The notes under the pieces: model-generated
The model's database searches: none
What the model was told of the DNA's origin: nothing
The model's input: only the letters and a program-made list of their open reading frames with translations
In this document: positions 1 through 8,943 of the stretch, in pieces
Layout: each line of letters begins with the position of its first letter
How positions within the stretch are numbered: the first letter of the stretch is position 1
NCBI RefSeq assembly: GCF_000686725.1
Contig: NZ_JMLK01000020.1
Location: 1-64,000, forward strand
Source of the DNA: Clostridium akagii DSM 12554
GTDB taxonomy: Bacteria > Bacillota > Clostridia > Clostridiales > Clostridiaceae
Direction of reading: 5' to 3'
DNA: 64,000 nucleotides
Made by a program: the position numbers and the translations under genes

Positions 1-158
1 GGTCCATCCACAATAGACGCAATTTCTTTTATTACCTCATTAAAGTCCCTTCCCTCTCTTGCTATTAGGGATGGATTGGTTGTAACTCCACATATTACTC
101 CCATATCATTAGCTTCTTTTATTTCTTCTACATTTGCTGTATCAATAAATAATTTCAT
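1..158 (-). CDS. tal: Transaldolase (fructose-6-phosphate aldolase/TalC family), 3' part cut by window edge
   Basis: This is the N-terminal part (about 52 residues) of a small transaldolase, which moves a dihydroxyacetone unit between sugar phosphates in the non-oxidative pentose phosphate pathway. It begins [13 protein letters not shown] and keeps the family signature [13 protein letters not shown]. It is closely similar to the second copy at 38877-39521, so the window carries two paralogues. The ATG at 158 has a clean AGGAGG at 171-166. It is the last visible gene of the arabinose operon, about 100 bp behind araA, and that gap holds an imperfect inverted repeat without a T-run. The same tal association is known in clostridial arabinose clusters. 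The family is certain; whether the product is a true transaldolase or an F6P aldolase is not decidable here. Confidence 0.9.
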   Translation of the reverse strand, partial: MKLFIDTANVEEIKEANDMGVICGVTTNPSLIAREGRDFNEVIKEIASIVDG

Positions 159-258
159 ACTTTTATCCTCCTAATAGAAGGCTTTAAATTATAGTTATTT
201 AAAGTCCTCTATATCATTTTATATTATTTTTGCCCATTCGCAAAGTGTTAGTTGAATT

Positions 259-1725
259 TTATTTTGTTGTATCTCTTATAATGTCTCTTAAATTCGTGTT
301 GTGATCTATTATAACTGTTTCTAGGCCCACCATACGGCTCCAATCATAAACTTGATCAACTGATAAATTTAAAGTAACTACTGTATGATGTCCACCACCA
401 GCATAAATCCATGCTTTAACACCATCAATGAAATTTGGTTGTGGTATCCATACCATTTTAGCTACTGGTAAGTTAGGCATATCTTCATTAGGTGCAACAG
501 CTGTTAATTCATTAATAATTAAACGATAATGTGTTCCTAAATCAAGCATAGATATAGCAACTCCGCTTCCAACTGAACCATTAAAAGTTAAACGAGCTGG
601 ATCTTCTTTATCCCCAATGCCTAGTGGTTTAACAATTACTGTAGGTTTATCAGATGCAAATGTTGGATCAACTTCAAGCATATGTGCACCTAAAACTCTT
701 TCATTACCAGTGCTTAATTCATAGGTGTAATCTTCCATAAACCCTGTCTTTTCATTACTAGTCATAACTTTAATTAGTCTACTAAGAGCTGCAGTCTTCC
801 AGTCTCCTTCACCAGCAAAACCATATCCTTCAGCATTTAAACGCTGAACTGCAAGTCCTGGTAATTGTTTCATGCCATATAAATCTTCAAAATTTGTAGT
901 AAATGCTGTGTAATTTCCTGCCTCTAGAAAAGTTCTTAATGCAATTTCCATTTTAATTTGTTCTTTTACATGTTCTTCATAGAACTTAGGATCATTTTCT
1001 CCTATGTCCATATTATAAATTTTCTTAAACCCTTCGTAGGTAGAATCAATTTCTTTTTGCGAAACCTTAGCTATTTGTGCCACTAAATCCCCAACAGCAA
1101 AGTAATCGACTGTCCATCCGAATTGAATTTGAGCTTCTATTTTATCTCCTTCAGTAACAGCAACATTTCTCATATTATCACCAAAACGTGCAACCTTAAT
1201 GTGTTGGCTTGCAATGTATCCAGCAGCTACGTTCATCCAATCAGCAATTTCCTTTTTAACTTCATCTTTTTTCCAGTGTCCTACAACTACCTTATTGTGT
1301 TTATTTAATCTTGCGTTAATGAAGCCATATTCTCTATCACCGTGAGCACTTTGATGTAAGTTCATATAATCCATATCCATTGTCTTCCATGGAATGTTTT
1401 CATAAAATTGTGTAGCTAAATGTAATAGAGGTTTCTGTAATAATTTTGTACCTGCAATCCACATTTTAGCAGGTGAGAATGTATGCATCCAAGTAATAAC
1501 ACCAGCTACATCATCATTGTAGTTTACATCTTTCATCAATTGTGTAATTTGATCTGGTGATGTTGCTAATGATTTAAATTCTATAGGGTATGGTAATTTT
1601 CCGCTTTCATTTAAAGCCTTTGCAATCTCTTCTGAATCCTTCTTTACTTGTGCTAGAGCTTCTTCACCATATAGGTTCTGACTTCCTACTATAAACCAAA
1701 ATTTCATCTTTTTATTTTTCAACAT
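259..1725 (-). CDS. araA: L-arabinose isomerase
   Basis: Converts L-arabinose to L-ribulose in the cytoplasm, the first step of arabinose catabolism. At 488 residues it has the usual length. It opens with the family motif FWFIVGSQNLYGEE and keeps the conserved EGDWKTAAL and GAHMLEVDPT segments that contribute catalytic and metal-binding residues, and a GGGHHTV motif near the C-terminus. It lies 17 bp behind araD in the same operon. The start used is the ATG at 1725, preceded by AGGGGG; an in-frame ATG six codons in (MKFWFIV) is possible but lacks such a site. Expression should follow the AraR- and CcpA-controlled promoter upstream of araK. Confidence 0.97.
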   Translation of the reverse strand: MLKNKKMKFWFIVGSQNLYGEEALAQVKKDSEEIAKALNESGKLPYPIEFKSLATSPDQITQLMKDVNYNDDVAGVITWMHTFSPAKMWIAGTKLLQKPLLHLATQFYENIPWKTMDMDYMNLHQSAHGDREYGFINARLNKHNKVVVGHWKKDEVKKEIADWMNVAAGYIASQHIKVARFGDNMRNVAVTEGDKIEAQIQFGWTVDYFAVGDLVAQIAKVSQKEIDSTYEGFKKIYNMDIGENDPKFYEEHVKEQIKMEIALRTFLEAGNYTAFTTNFEDLYGMKQLPGLAVQRLNAEGYGFAGEGDWKTAALSRLIKVMTSNEKTGFMEDYTYELSTGNERVLGAHMLEVDPTFASDKPTVIVKPLGIGDKEDPARLTFNGSVGSGVAISMLDLGTHYRLIINELTAVAPNEDMPNLPVAKMVWIPQPNFIDGVKAWIYAGGGHHTVVTLNLSVDQVYDWSRMVGLETVIIDHNTNLRDIIRDTTK

Positions 1726-1742
1726 AATATATTCCCCCTGTT

Positions 1743-2444
1743 CTATTTTTTAATTTGACCATAATATGCATTTTTTCCATGTTTGCGATTAAAATGTTTA
1801 TCTAACAAAACTTGATCCATTGTAATTTTATGTGCATTCAATTGTAAAGAGTGATACGCCATTTTTGCAACTTCTTCTAATACAACTGAATTATGAACTG
1901 CATTTTCTGGACTTGTGCCCCAGGTAAATGGTCCATGATCATTTACGAGTACTCCTGGAACATAGTCTGGATTAATATTATTTTTATTAAAAGTTTCAAC
2001 TATAACATCACCTGTTTGTTTCTCGTAGTCTTTAATTATTTCTTCCTCAGTCATAGCACGTGTTACAGGTATTTCACCGTAGAAATAATCACCGTGTGTT
2101 GTACCAGCGGCTGGGATGGATACTCCTGCCTGAGCAAAAGAGACAGCCCAAGGCGAATGGGTATGAACCACACCTTGAATATTTGGGAATTTTTTGTATA
2201 AAACTATATGTGTGGGTGTATCGCTTGAAGGATTGAGTTTTCCCTCTATTACCTTTCCATCCATATCAACAATAACCATATCGCTAGCTTTCATTGTTTT
2301 ATAATCAACGCCACTAGGTTTTATAACAATTAAACCTTTTTCCCTATCAATTCCACTAACATTTCCCCAGGTAAAAGTTACAAGTCCATACTCAGGTAAT
2401 AATAAATTGGCTTCAAGTACTTTTTGTTTTAATTCTTCTAACAT
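1743..2444 (-). CDS. araD: L-ribulose-5-phosphate 4-epimerase
   Basis: Class II aldolase-fold zinc enzyme that converts L-ribulose 5-phosphate to D-xylulose 5-phosphate. The 233-residue length is typical of AraD. Visible motifs are GNVSG and KPSGVDY near the N-terminus, then the zinc ligand motif [11 protein letters not shown], the HGDYF segment and NDHGPFTWG. It sits between araE and araA in the minus-strand operon. The ribosome binding site is the AAAGAAGG of a 15-bp tandem repeat (2452-2489) shared with the end of araE. Confidence 0.97.
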   Translation of the reverse strand: MLEELKQKVLEANLLLPEYGLVTFTWGNVSGIDREKGLIVIKPSGVDYKTMKASDMVIVDMDGKVIEGKLNPSSDTPTHIVLYKKFPNIQGVVHTHSPWAVSFAQAGVSIPAAGTTHGDYFYGEIPVTRAMTEEEIIKDYEKQTGDVIVETFNKNNINPDYVPGVLVNDHGPFTWGTSPENAVHNSVVLEEVAKMAYHSLQLNAHKITMDQVLLDKHFNRKHGKNAYYGQIKK

Positions 2445-2451
2445 GATTTAA

Positions 2452-2489
2452 CCTTCTTTCACTCTTCCTTCTTTCACTCTACCTTCTTT
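2452..2489. repeat. 15-bp tandem repeat across the araE end and araD ribosome binding site
   Basis: Two and a half copies of CCTTCTTTCACTCT(T/A) lie head to tail. Read on the minus strand, each copy supplies an AAAGAAGG Shine-Dalgarno-like sequence. The array covers the last codons and stop of araE (2474-2476) and the leader of araD, so a slippage event would change araD translation or the araE C-terminus. Confidence 0.75.
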
Positions 2490-3847
2490 AATCCACTTAT
2501 TTTTCCAATAGAACGATTGTACAGATACGTTTCGATTTCTTCCAATGATTTTCCTTTTGTTTCATAAAGAACATATTTTGCGAATAAAAATCCTATAATA
2601 CAAATTCCAGCAAAACCAAAGAAGATTATAGATAAACCGATTTTTTCAAGTAATACTGGGAAAAACAATGCAACTAAAATATTTCCAAACCAGTTAACTG
2701 TTGATGCAATACCCGTAGCAAGACCTCGAATATTACTTGGAAACAATTCTCCAACTACAATCCAAGTAACAGCAGCCCAAGAGTATGCATAAAAGATAAC
2801 ATATACGCAGATAAAGAAAAATACAGCCCACGTTGCCCATGCATGATTGGCTCTAGCTGCAGGATAAATTAATCCAACCAATAATAGACATGTTCCCATT
2901 CCAATTGAACCAGACATAAATAGAGTACGACGTTTGAATTTATCTACAATCAGTAAGGTTACAATCGTTGCTAACACAAAGACAACACCAATACCAACTG
3001 TACTAACAACTCCACCAATTGCTGAACCAAAAACCTTTGCTAGAATTTGTGATGAATAATAAAATATTGTATTTGCTCCTTGAAGTTGTTGTAATAGCGT
3101 TAACCCACAACCTGCAATTATAGCAGGTAGAGCTTGTTTTGCAAACAAATCCTTAAATGATCCTGAATTAGAATGCTTTGAATTAACAATTTCATCATAT
3201 TCACTTTGAGCTTCTTCAGGGGAACGCAATGATTGTAACACTTTTCGTGCCAATTCATTTTTTCCAATTTTAACTAAGAATCGTGGTGATTCTGGTAACA
3301 CTAATGTTCCTAGTAGCAATACAACTGCTGGTACCATTGCACCACCAAGCATCCAGCGCCATCCTTCAAATACATGTAAGAATGCATAATTTACGCCGTA
3401 TGCAGAAAGCATTCCTACAGTTATCATTAATTGGTTCAGACCTGATATTTTTCCCCGTGTTTCAGCGGGACTAATTTCTCCCATATACATTGGAACCAAG
3501 GCAGAAGCACCGCCTACAGCTACCCCTAGAATAATACGAGAAATAATCAAAAAGCTGATATTACTAGAAAAAGCTGACCCTAATGCACCAATTCCAAATA
3601 CAATGGCACTCCACATAATCATTTTGCGACGACCAAAATGATCCGCTAATGAAGCCATTAATGAAGCTCCAACCATGGCTCCAACAAACAATCCTGAAGT
3701 AATAAACCCTTCAAGCCATGAATTAATATGCCAAGTTGCACTAATTCCAGGTAAAGCACCATTAATTATTCCAATATCATACCCAAACATGAAGCCTCCA
3801 AAAGCTCCAAAGAAGTAAATTAACGTTGGTGATACTTTTTTCTTCAT
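2474..3847 (-). CDS. araE: Sugar:proton symporter of the major facilitator superfamily (arabinose transporter)
   Basis: A 457-residue, 12-helix sugar porter that brings arabinose (possibly also other pentoses) in with protons. Signature motifs of the sugar-porter family are present: GFMFGYDIGIINGAL in helix 1, the loop motif DHFGRRK, LPESPRFLVK before the central loop and YETKGKSLEEIE after helix 12. The ATG at 3847 follows AAGGGGGAAG. It lies between araK and araD in the operon, the same company it keeps in other clostridia. The 112-bp gap to araK holds no clear promoter. The assignment to arabinose rests on context; the family also takes xylose and galactose. Confidence 0.92.
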   Translation of the reverse strand: MKKKVSPTLIYFFGAFGGFMFGYDIGIINGALPGISATWHINSWLEGFITSGLFVGAMVGASLMASLADHFGRRKMIMWSAIVFGIGALGSAFSSNISFLIISRIILGVAVGGASALVPMYMGEISPAETRGKISGLNQLMITVGMLSAYGVNYAFLHVFEGWRWMLGGAMVPAVVLLLGTLVLPESPRFLVKIGKNELARKVLQSLRSPEEAQSEYDEIVNSKHSNSGSFKDLFAKQALPAIIAGCGLTLLQQLQGANTIFYYSSQILAKVFGSAIGGVVSTVGIGVVFVLATIVTLLIVDKFKRRTLFMSGSIGMGTCLLLVGLIYPAARANHAWATWAVFFFICVYVIFYAYSWAAVTWIVVGELFPSNIRGLATGIASTVNWFGNILVALFFPVLLEKIGLSIIFFGFAGICIIGFLFAKYVLYETKGKSLEEIETYLYNRSIGKISGLKKVE

Positions 3848-3959
3848 TTTAATCTTCCCCCTTAATAATTAGTTAAATAATAATATTTATTCAAGTAAAC
3901 TATCATCGTTTCAATTCTATAAAACATTAATTATCTCTTGCTATACATCTATCATTTAC

Positions 3960-5564
3960 CTATATTAAATGCTCCACTGCAGCTTGCTCAATAGGAATTC
4001 CATTTTTATAACGATTCATAAATTGCTCAAAACCAGCAACATCTTTTGGTTCAGGCTTTACTTCTTCAGCTACATAACCAGCGAAGACCTTTTTTGATAA
4101 AAATTCTTCTAAGGTGGAAGTAGCCTCCTTATTTTTTAAGTAGCTGGCTAATAGTGCAATTCCCCATGCGCCACCTTCCCCTGCAGTTTTCATAACCGAT
4201 ACTGGTGTGTTTACAGCAGCTGCAACTGCTTCTTGTCCAACGATAGGTGTCTTAAACAATCCACCATGACCAAGTAATTTATCAAGTTTCACATTCTCAT
4301 CCTTTAGGAGAATGTCCATTCCTATTTTCAATGCACCTAGCGAAGTGAAGAGATGTGCTCGCATAAAGTTTGGTAAGTTAAATTTACTTTTTGGTTTCCT
4401 TACAACTAGAGGTCTACCTTCCGAAACACCCGTGATATTTTCACCTGAAAGATAGTTATAAATAAGAATTCCTCCACAATCAGGATCACCTAGAAGTGCT
4501 TGACTATAGAGCCCCATATAAAGAAGATCTGTTGGAATCTTCACATTTATCGCTTCGGTAAATTGCTGGAAAATGTTTACCCATGCTTCTATATCAGAAT
4601 ACCCATTGTTTGCATGAACCATTCCCACTAAGTCTCCTGAAGGTGTAGTTACCACATCAATCTCTGTATGGACCTTAGTAAGTGGCTTCTCAAGAACGAC
4701 CATGGCAAAAATTGATGTACCTGCCGAGACATTTCCCGTTCGCGGTGAAACTGAATTTGTCGCAACCATACCTGTCCCTGCATCTCCTTCAGGTGGACAT
4801 ATTGGAATCCCAGCTTGAAGATTTCCACTCACATCAAGTTTTTTTGCTCCTTCTTTAGTTAACGTGCCCGCATTTTCACCAGCTAGCAATACTTTTGGTA
4901 GTATCTCTCCAACATTTAATGAATGTTTTGTAACTTCAGGTAGCTGATTGAATTTATTTAACATATTCTCATCATAATTATGTGTCTTCATATCAATTGG
5001 AAACATTCCTGATGCATCACCAATGCCGAGAACCTTTTCACCTGTTAGTTGCCAATGAACATAACCAGCTAAAGTAGTTAGAAAATCAAGTTTTTCAATA
5101 TGTGGTTCATTACAGAGAATAGCTTGATATAAATGAGCTATGCTCCATCTCTGAGGAATATTGAATTCAAAAATTTCAGTTAACTTTATTGCTGCTTCTC
5201 CTGTCATGGTATTACGCCATGTCCTAAAAGGGACAAGAAGATTTCCTTCTTTATCAAATGCCATATATCCATGCATCATTGCTGAAAAGCCAATGGAACC
5301 TATTTTTGAAATTGTAACTCCATATTTTCCTTTTACCTCCGCAAAAAGTTTTTGATAACTGTATTGTAATCCCTTCCAAATCTCTTCTAGGGAATAAGTC
5401 CAAATGCCATCCTCTAGGTTTGTTTCCCATTCAAAGTTGCCACTAGCTATTGGTAGAAAATCACTTCCAACAAGAACAGCTTTAATACGAGTGGACCCAA
5501 ACTCTATTCCTAGTGATGTTTTACCATTTTCAATTTCTTCTACGATTTTCTCTTTTATATCCAA
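3960..5564 (-). CDS. araK: FGGY-family pentulose kinase, probable ribulokinase AraK
   Basis: FGGY carbohydrate kinase of 534 residues, expected to phosphorylate L-ribulose to L-ribulose 5-phosphate. The first ATPase motif [18 protein letters not shown] is near residue 18, [19 protein letters not shown] near residue 265, and the C-terminal segment [17 protein letters not shown] carries the FGGY signature region. It belongs to the kinase type called AraK in solventogenic clostridia, not classical AraB. Translation starts at a TTG (5564-5562) with a perfect AGGAGG eight bases upstream. An AraR operator at 5652-5663 lies just upstream, and a relic of araB lies upstream of that, so this gene appears to have taken over the ribulokinase role. 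Confidence 0.87.
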   Translation of the reverse strand: MDIKEKIVEEIENGKTSLGIEFGSTRIKAVLVGSDFLPIASGNFEWETNLEDGIWTYSLEEIWKGLQYSYQKLFAEVKGKYGVTISKIGSIGFSAMMHGYMAFDKEGNLLVPFRTWRNTMTGEAAIKLTEIFEFNIPQRWSIAHLYQAILCNEPHIEKLDFLTTLAGYVHWQLTGEKVLGIGDASGMFPIDMKTHNYDENMLNKFNQLPEVTKHSLNVGEILPKVLLAGENAGTLTKEGAKKLDVSGNLQAGIPICPPEGDAGTGMVATNSVSPRTGNVSAGTSIFAMVVLEKPLTKVHTEIDVVTTPSGDLVGMVHANNGYSDIEAWVNIFQQFTEAINVKIPTDLLYMGLYSQALLGDPDCGGILIYNYLSGENITGVSEGRPLVVRKPKSKFNLPNFMRAHLFTSLGALKIGMDILLKDENVKLDKLLGHGGLFKTPIVGQEAVAAAVNTPVSVMKTAGEGGAWGIALLASYLKNKEATSTLEEFLSKKVFAGYVAEEVKPEPKDVAGFEQFMNRYKNGIPIEQAAVEHLI

Positions 5565-5651
5565 TAGAAAAACCTCCTCTTAAATAGTTGCAAACGTTTT
5601 TTGATAATAGATATTACTATTTTACACGTATATGCTAATAAAATACTTTAA

Positions 5652-5663
5652 AAGTACGTACTT
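5652..5663. promoter_or_regulatory. AraR operator, araK-proximal
   Basis: The perfect palindrome AAGTACGTACTT shares the TACGTAC core of the known AraR box of Bacillus and Clostridium. It lies 88 bp upstream of the araK start and downstream of the araB relic. A weak promoter (TTGCAA, 17 bp, TTTAAA on the minus strand) would have the operator in its spacer; that promoter is inference. A partial cre-like stretch (TGCAAACG) follows at about 5589-5596. Confidence 0.75.
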
Positions 5664-5735
5664 ATTTTATTGCAATTCCCAATTTCATTTCAGTTTTAGT
5701 TAATGATCCTTAGATTACTTTATTAGAGTAATCCT

Positions 5736-5840
5736 TTACATAAGATGCGATACGATAACTTCACCATTTTTTAAATTAACAACCACAGCTCTTGAGGATA
5801 ATAATCCAAAATCAATTCTCACTGTATATTCCATTGTCAT
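5736..5840 (-). pseudogene. araB: 5' relic of classical ribulokinase araB (34 codons left)
   Basis: The minus strand reads ATG (5840) then MTMEYTVRIDFGLLSSRAVV and on to VNLKNGEVIVSHLM before a TAA. This matches the N-terminal ATPase strand-loop-strand of AraB-type ribulokinases (pattern IGVDFGTLSGRAVLV followed by a GEE/GEV turn), but the remaining 500 or so residues are gone. The ribosome binding site GGAGG and a full promoter upstream are intact. After the stop comes a short GATTACT/AGTAATC hairpin and then the araK leader. It looks like an internal deletion of araB that left promoter, leader and N-terminus in place. A retained leader-peptide function cannot be excluded. Family recognition rests on this short stretch only. 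Confidence 0.72.
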
Positions 5841-5860
5841 TTTAATAACCTCCCTATTAA

Positions 5861-5874
5861 GTAATCGCTTTCAA
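5861..5874 (-). promoter_or_regulatory. CcpA cre site downstream of the araB-relic/araK operon promoter
   Basis: On the minus strand TGAAAGCGATTACT matches the cre consensus TGNAANCGNWNNCA except for the last base. It begins 6 bases after the -10 box at 5885-5880, a place where CcpA binding blocks transcription. This predicts glucose repression of the arabinose operon. Confidence 0.7.
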
Positions 5875-5879
5875 TACAA

Positions 5880-5908
5880 ATAATAATATTTATTCGCATC
5901 AATGTCAA
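5880..5908 (-). promoter_or_regulatory. Promoter of the arabinose operon
   Basis: TTGACA (5908-5903), a 17-base spacer and TATTAT (5885-5880) form a near-consensus vegetative promoter reading into the araB relic and then araK. It is flanked by the AraR operator at 5921-5936 and the cre site at 5861-5874. Confidence 0.8.
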
Positions 5909-5920
5909 TACATTTTTATA

Positions 5921-5936
5921 ATTTGTACGTATAAAT
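5921..5936. promoter_or_regulatory. AraR operator in the divergent araR/ara intergenic region
   Basis: ATTTGTACGTATAAAT differs in one base from the known palindromic AraR box ATTTGTACGTACAAAT. It lies just upstream of the -35 boxes of both divergent promoters, so one bound repressor can control the operon and araR itself. Confidence 0.85.
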
Positions 5937-5947
5937 TTCTTGAATTA

Positions 5948-5976
5948 TTGTTAAAACCCTTATGCTCTGCTATAAT
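5948..5976 (+). promoter_or_regulatory. araR promoter
   Basis: TTGTTA (5948-5953), 17-base spacer, TATAAT (5971-5976). It lies 37 bp before the araR start, with AGGAGAAAG as ribosome binding site. Confidence 0.8.
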
Positions 5977-6012
5977 ATTAATATTAAATAAGTTTTATTA
6001 TAGGAGAAAGAC

Positions 6013-7098
6013 ATGAAGCATAAATATGAAGAAGTTAAAGAAAAAATTATAGATTGGGCAATTGAGGAAAAATATAAACCTCATGAAAAAATACCCACAG
6101 AATCCGAGCTAATGTCTATTTTTAACGTGAGCAGACATACAATAAGAAGAGCCATAAGTGATTTAGATACTCAGCAATATGTATACCGGATACAAGGCAG
6201 TGGAATATATCTGTCCGATTGGAAACAAAGTGATTTACATTTAAAGATGAACAAAAACGTAGGCGTACTTACAACTCATATATCTAACTATATATTCCCA
6301 GATATAATTCGAGGTGTTGAAAATACTCTTTATGATGAATCTTATTCTCTTTTGTTATCTTCAACTAACAATAATGTAATGTTTGAAAATAGTAATCTAA
6401 AAAATTTGTTAGCACATAAAATAGATGGTCTTATTTTAGAACCAACAAAAAGTGCCTATCAAAGCCAAAATATAGGCTATTTAAATAATATAATGTCTCA
6501 AAATATCCCTTTTGTTATGATAAACGCCTCATATTCTGACATTAAAGCTCCAAGTTTACGTGTTGATGACTTTAGTGGCGGCAAAATAGCCACTGAACAC
6601 CTTATTTCTTTGGGACATAAAAATATAATGGGTATTTTTAAAGTTGATGATTCTCAAGGTATTAACAGAATGAATGGATTTATAACGCAGTGTGAAAAAC
6701 ATGAAATTTCATCTTCTCCAAATCAAATTTTAACTTATCTTTCTGAAGAAGTTGAAGCTATATTACCTAATAGAATAGAAGTTATATTAAAATCAGAACA
6801 ACGTCCTACAGGCATCTTTTGCTACAATGATGAAATTGCGTACATGACATTACACATTGCGCATAAATTGAATTTAAAGATTCCACAAGATCTTTCTATT
6901 ATTGGTTTTGATGACTCAACACTCTCAAGAGTCATGGATCCCAAATTAACTTCTGTAACACATCCAAAAGAAAAAATGGGTATAGATGCCGCTAAATTAA
7001 TTATTAAATTAATTAATAATGATAACAAATTCGATGACAGTGACTCTATACTATATGAACCTAAGCTTGTTGTTCGTAAATCTACTGCTTCACTTTAA
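6013..7098 (+). CDS. araR: Arabinose operon repressor AraR (GntR DNA-binding domain with LacI-type sensor)
   Basis: A 361-residue repressor. Residues 1-70 form a GntR-type winged helix (KIPTESELMSIFNVSRHTIRRAI, then the wing YRIQGSGIYL). Residues 80-355 form a periplasmic-binding-protein-like effector domain of the LacI/GalR kind (VGVLTTHISNYIFPDIIRGVE, later IIGFDDSTLSRVMDPKLTSV). This chimeric layout is diagnostic of AraR, whose inducer is L-arabinose. It is divergent from the arabinose operon, and two matching operators (5652-5663, 5921-5936) lie between them. The gene ends inside a 20-bp perfect hairpin shared with uxaB. Confidence 0.95.
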   Translation: MKHKYEEVKEKIIDWAIEEKYKPHEKIPTESELMSIFNVSRHTIRRAISDLDTQQYVYRIQGSGIYLSDWKQSDLHLKMNKNVGVLTTHISNYIFPDIIRGVENTLYDESYSLLLSSTNNNVMFENSNLKNLLAHKIDGLILEPTKSAYQSQNIGYLNNIMSQNIPFVMINASYSDIKAPSLRVDDFSGGKIATEHLISLGHKNIMGIFKVDDSQGINRMNGFITQCEKHEISSSPNQILTYLSEEVEAILPNRIEVILKSEQRPTGIFCYNDEIAYMTLHIAHKLNLKIPQDLSIIGFDDSTLSRVMDPKLTSVTHPKEKMGIDAAKLIIKLINNDNKFDDSDSILYEPKLVVRKSTASL

Positions 7099-7140
7099 AT
7101 TAAGTAAGTCCTTATTATAAAATAAGGACTTACTTAATTT
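7097..7140. terminator. Bidirectional terminator between araR and uxaB
   Basis: A perfect 20-bp stem (7097-7116 with 7121-7140) with a 4-base loop overlaps the araR stop codon and ends 5 bp from the uxaB stop. It can serve both convergent genes, although the flanking T-rich tracts are short. Confidence 0.85.
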
Positions 7141-7145
7141 AAATT

Positions 7146-8603
7146 TTATATCAATTTTAATGCTTCTTTGATTCCTAATTTTTCAATGTTAAATATATTT
7201 TTAGTTATAGATTCTGTTAATCCTTCAATTCTATTTAGATTCATTTTCCAAATATTTTCATACCCTAAAACTTCCTCAACCAATTTTCTTATGCCTTCTA
7301 CAGTTCCATCACAGTTTTCCCATAAATTTTTATAAAACTCTAAGATATAATCATCGTCTGAAAGTTTTATTTGTTCTTCGCCTCTTATTCCTTTATAAAA
7401 ATATATTAGAGATGAAAGTGAAAATACTAATTTTTTAGGTAACTCACCTTTAATTTCTGTGTATTTTAGTAATGAAGGCAAATCCCTAGTTTCAAATTTT
7501 GACATTGAGTTTAATGCAATGCTCATTAAATAGTGATGCACAAATGGATTTTTAAATCTATCAATTACTGAATCTGCAAAATGCTTTAATTCATCTTGTG
7601 AGATATCGGGATTTACTAGTGATGGAATAATTTCATCATATATAATTTCTCTTATGAACTTCCCTATAACTTCATGTTCCGCTGCTTCTCCTACTGTTTC
7701 GAGTCCATAAAGATACGCTACTGGAACTAATGCGGAATGTGCTCCATTAAGTATTCTCACCTTTCTTGTTCTATATGGCGTAACATCATTAACTAGTTTC
7801 ACATTTAGGCCTGCAATCTCTGTAGGGAGTTCATTTGCAAGAAAACTTGGTCCTTCAATTACCCATAAATAAAATTGTTCACCTATGGCTACTAACTTAT
7901 CTTCATATCCAAGTTCTTCCGTGACTTCTTTAATATTATCCTTTGGGTACCCCGGAACAATTCTATCTACAAGTGTATTGCAGAATGTGTTTGCTTCATC
8001 TATCCAAGAAACAAACTTTTCACCTAAATTCCATATCTCAGCATATTTTTTTATTATTTCCTTAAGTTTTTCTCCATTCCTATCAATAAGTTCACATGGA
8101 ATAACCACAAGCCCCTTATCCTTTTGTCCATTGAAAAATTTAAATCTTTCATGTAATAATGCTGTAAGCTTCCCAGGATAACTTTTTTGACACACATCTC
8201 CAAGCTTATCGTTTTCATCAAATGCAATTCCTGCCTCAGTAGTATTAGAAATTACAAATCTTAATTCAGGATTTTTAGCAACATTTAAATATTCATCATA
8301 TTGTTCATAGGGATTAATACATCGGCTTATACAATTAACAACTGAATGTTCTTTAATAGGTTTGCCTCCTTTAATCCCTTGCAAACAGACCGTGAATAAT
8401 CCATCTTGTTCTATTAATTTAGGAATTACTCTGCCTGTTGCTAAAGGTTGAATCACAACTATACCTGTGTTAAAATTAGCCTTTTTATTCATTATATCTA
8501 TTTGCCAATCTGCAAAGGCTCTTAAAAAATTACCTTCTCCAAATTGTAAAATCCTTTCAGGATATTTCTTATACTCTTTATAAGTTTCTTTATTTAATTT
8601 CAT
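7146..8603 (-). CDS. uxaB: Tagaturonate reductase (altronate oxidoreductase)
   Basis: NADH-dependent enzyme of the mannitol dehydrogenase-like polyol family (485 residues) that reduces tagaturonate to altronate in galacturonate catabolism. The N-terminal [13 protein letters not shown] and the central [22 protein letters not shown], which carries the conserved active-site lysine/asparagine/histidine set, support UxaB over mannitol or fructuronate dehydrogenases. The ATG at 8603 follows GGAGG. No uxaA, uxaC or exu regulator is nearby, so it is a monocistronic outlier of that pathway. It has its own promoter (8737-8764) with an upstream cre. Confidence 0.88.
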   Translation of the reverse strand: MKLNKETYKEYKKYPERILQFGEGNFLRAFADWQIDIMNKKANFNTGIVVIQPLATGRVIPKLIEQDGLFTVCLQGIKGGKPIKEHSVVNCISRCINPYEQYDEYLNVAKNPELRFVISNTTEAGIAFDENDKLGDVCQKSYPGKLTALLHERFKFFNGQKDKGLVVIPCELIDRNGEKLKEIIKKYAEIWNLGEKFVSWIDEANTFCNTLVDRIVPGYPKDNIKEVTEELGYEDKLVAIGEQFYLWVIEGPSFLANELPTEIAGLNVKLVNDVTPYRTRKVRILNGAHSALVPVAYLYGLETVGEAAEHEVIGKFIREIIYDEIIPSLVNPDISQDELKHFADSVIDRFKNPFVHHYLMSIALNSMSKFETRDLPSLLKYTEIKGELPKKLVFSLSSLIYFYKGIRGEEQIKLSDDDYILEFYKNLWENCDGTVEGIRKLVEEVLGYENIWKMNLNRIEGLTESITKNIFNIEKLGIKEALKLI

Positions 8604-8736
8604 TTGTTTTCCTCCAAACTAATTTTTATTTTTCTTATTAATGAACACGTGAACAAATTTTAACCTATAACTTTATTCCATAATTTTTTTTACTTATTTA
8701 GCTATATTATTAGCCTTTCCCCTGCTTCATATTTTT

Positions 8737-8764
8737 ATTATAACACGTGCTCTTAAAAATACAA
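8737..8764 (-). promoter_or_regulatory. uxaB promoter with CACGTG motif in the spacer
   Basis: TTGTAT (8764-8759), 16-base spacer, TATAAT (8742-8737). The spacer contains CACGTG (8744-8749) preceded by AA on the plus strand. A second AACACGTG lies at 8644-8651 between promoter and start codon. The pair could be an operator for a hexuronate regulator encoded elsewhere; that is inference. Confidence 0.65.
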
Positions 8765-8772
8765 TAGATAAT

Positions 8773-8786
8773 TGGAAACGTTAACA
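8773..8786. promoter_or_regulatory. CcpA cre site upstream of uxaB
   Basis: TGGAAACGTTAACA matches the cre consensus TGNAANCGNWNNCA at every defined position. It lies just upstream of the uxaB -35 box and overlaps the 3' end of the small ORF at 8781-8876. Confidence 0.75.
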
Positions 8787-8876
8787 TTTTACTTGCATTC
8801 TTCCTATATCCAAAATCATACCTATTCCAGTTACAACTATAGGAATTAAAATACTATTAATAAATGATTGTGTCAT
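8781..8876 (-). CDS. Small hydrophobic peptide (31 residues), possible membrane toxin or accessory lysis peptide
   Basis: A minus-strand ORF that starts at an ATG with a perfect GGAGGT six bases upstream. It encodes MTQSFINSILIPIVVTGIGM followed by ILDIGRMQVKC. One hydrophobic helix covers residues 5-24 and a short basic tail follows. Size and shape resemble Fst/holin-like peptides found beside phage lysis genes, but no specific family can be claimed. It lies 67 bp behind the endolysin stop, separated by a hairpin (8916-8933). The ribosome binding site makes translation plausible. Confidence 0.5.
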   Translation of the reverse strand: MTQSFINSILIPIVVTGIGMILDIGRMQVKC

Positions 8877-8915
8877 ACCATTACCTCCATAAATTCATTT
8901 CTAAATTAAAATAGA

Positions 8916-8933
8916 ACTATAGTTTCCTATAGT
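8916..8933 (-). terminator. Hairpin after the endolysin gene, likely end of the tail operon
   Basis: ACTATAG and CTATAGT form a 7-bp stem with a 4-base loop. On the minus strand it is followed by TCTATTTTAATTT. It lies 11 bp past the endolysin stop. Confidence 0.55.
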
Positions 8934-8943
8934 CCTAGCAATT

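Noticed and set aside
3893-3925. cre site between araK and araE
   Set aside because: The GAAACGATGATA stretch is one base short in the core and breaks the consensus spacing.
5588-5602. Second cre site before araK
   Set aside because: TGCAAACGTTTTTT matches only the left half of the consensus and misses the final CA.
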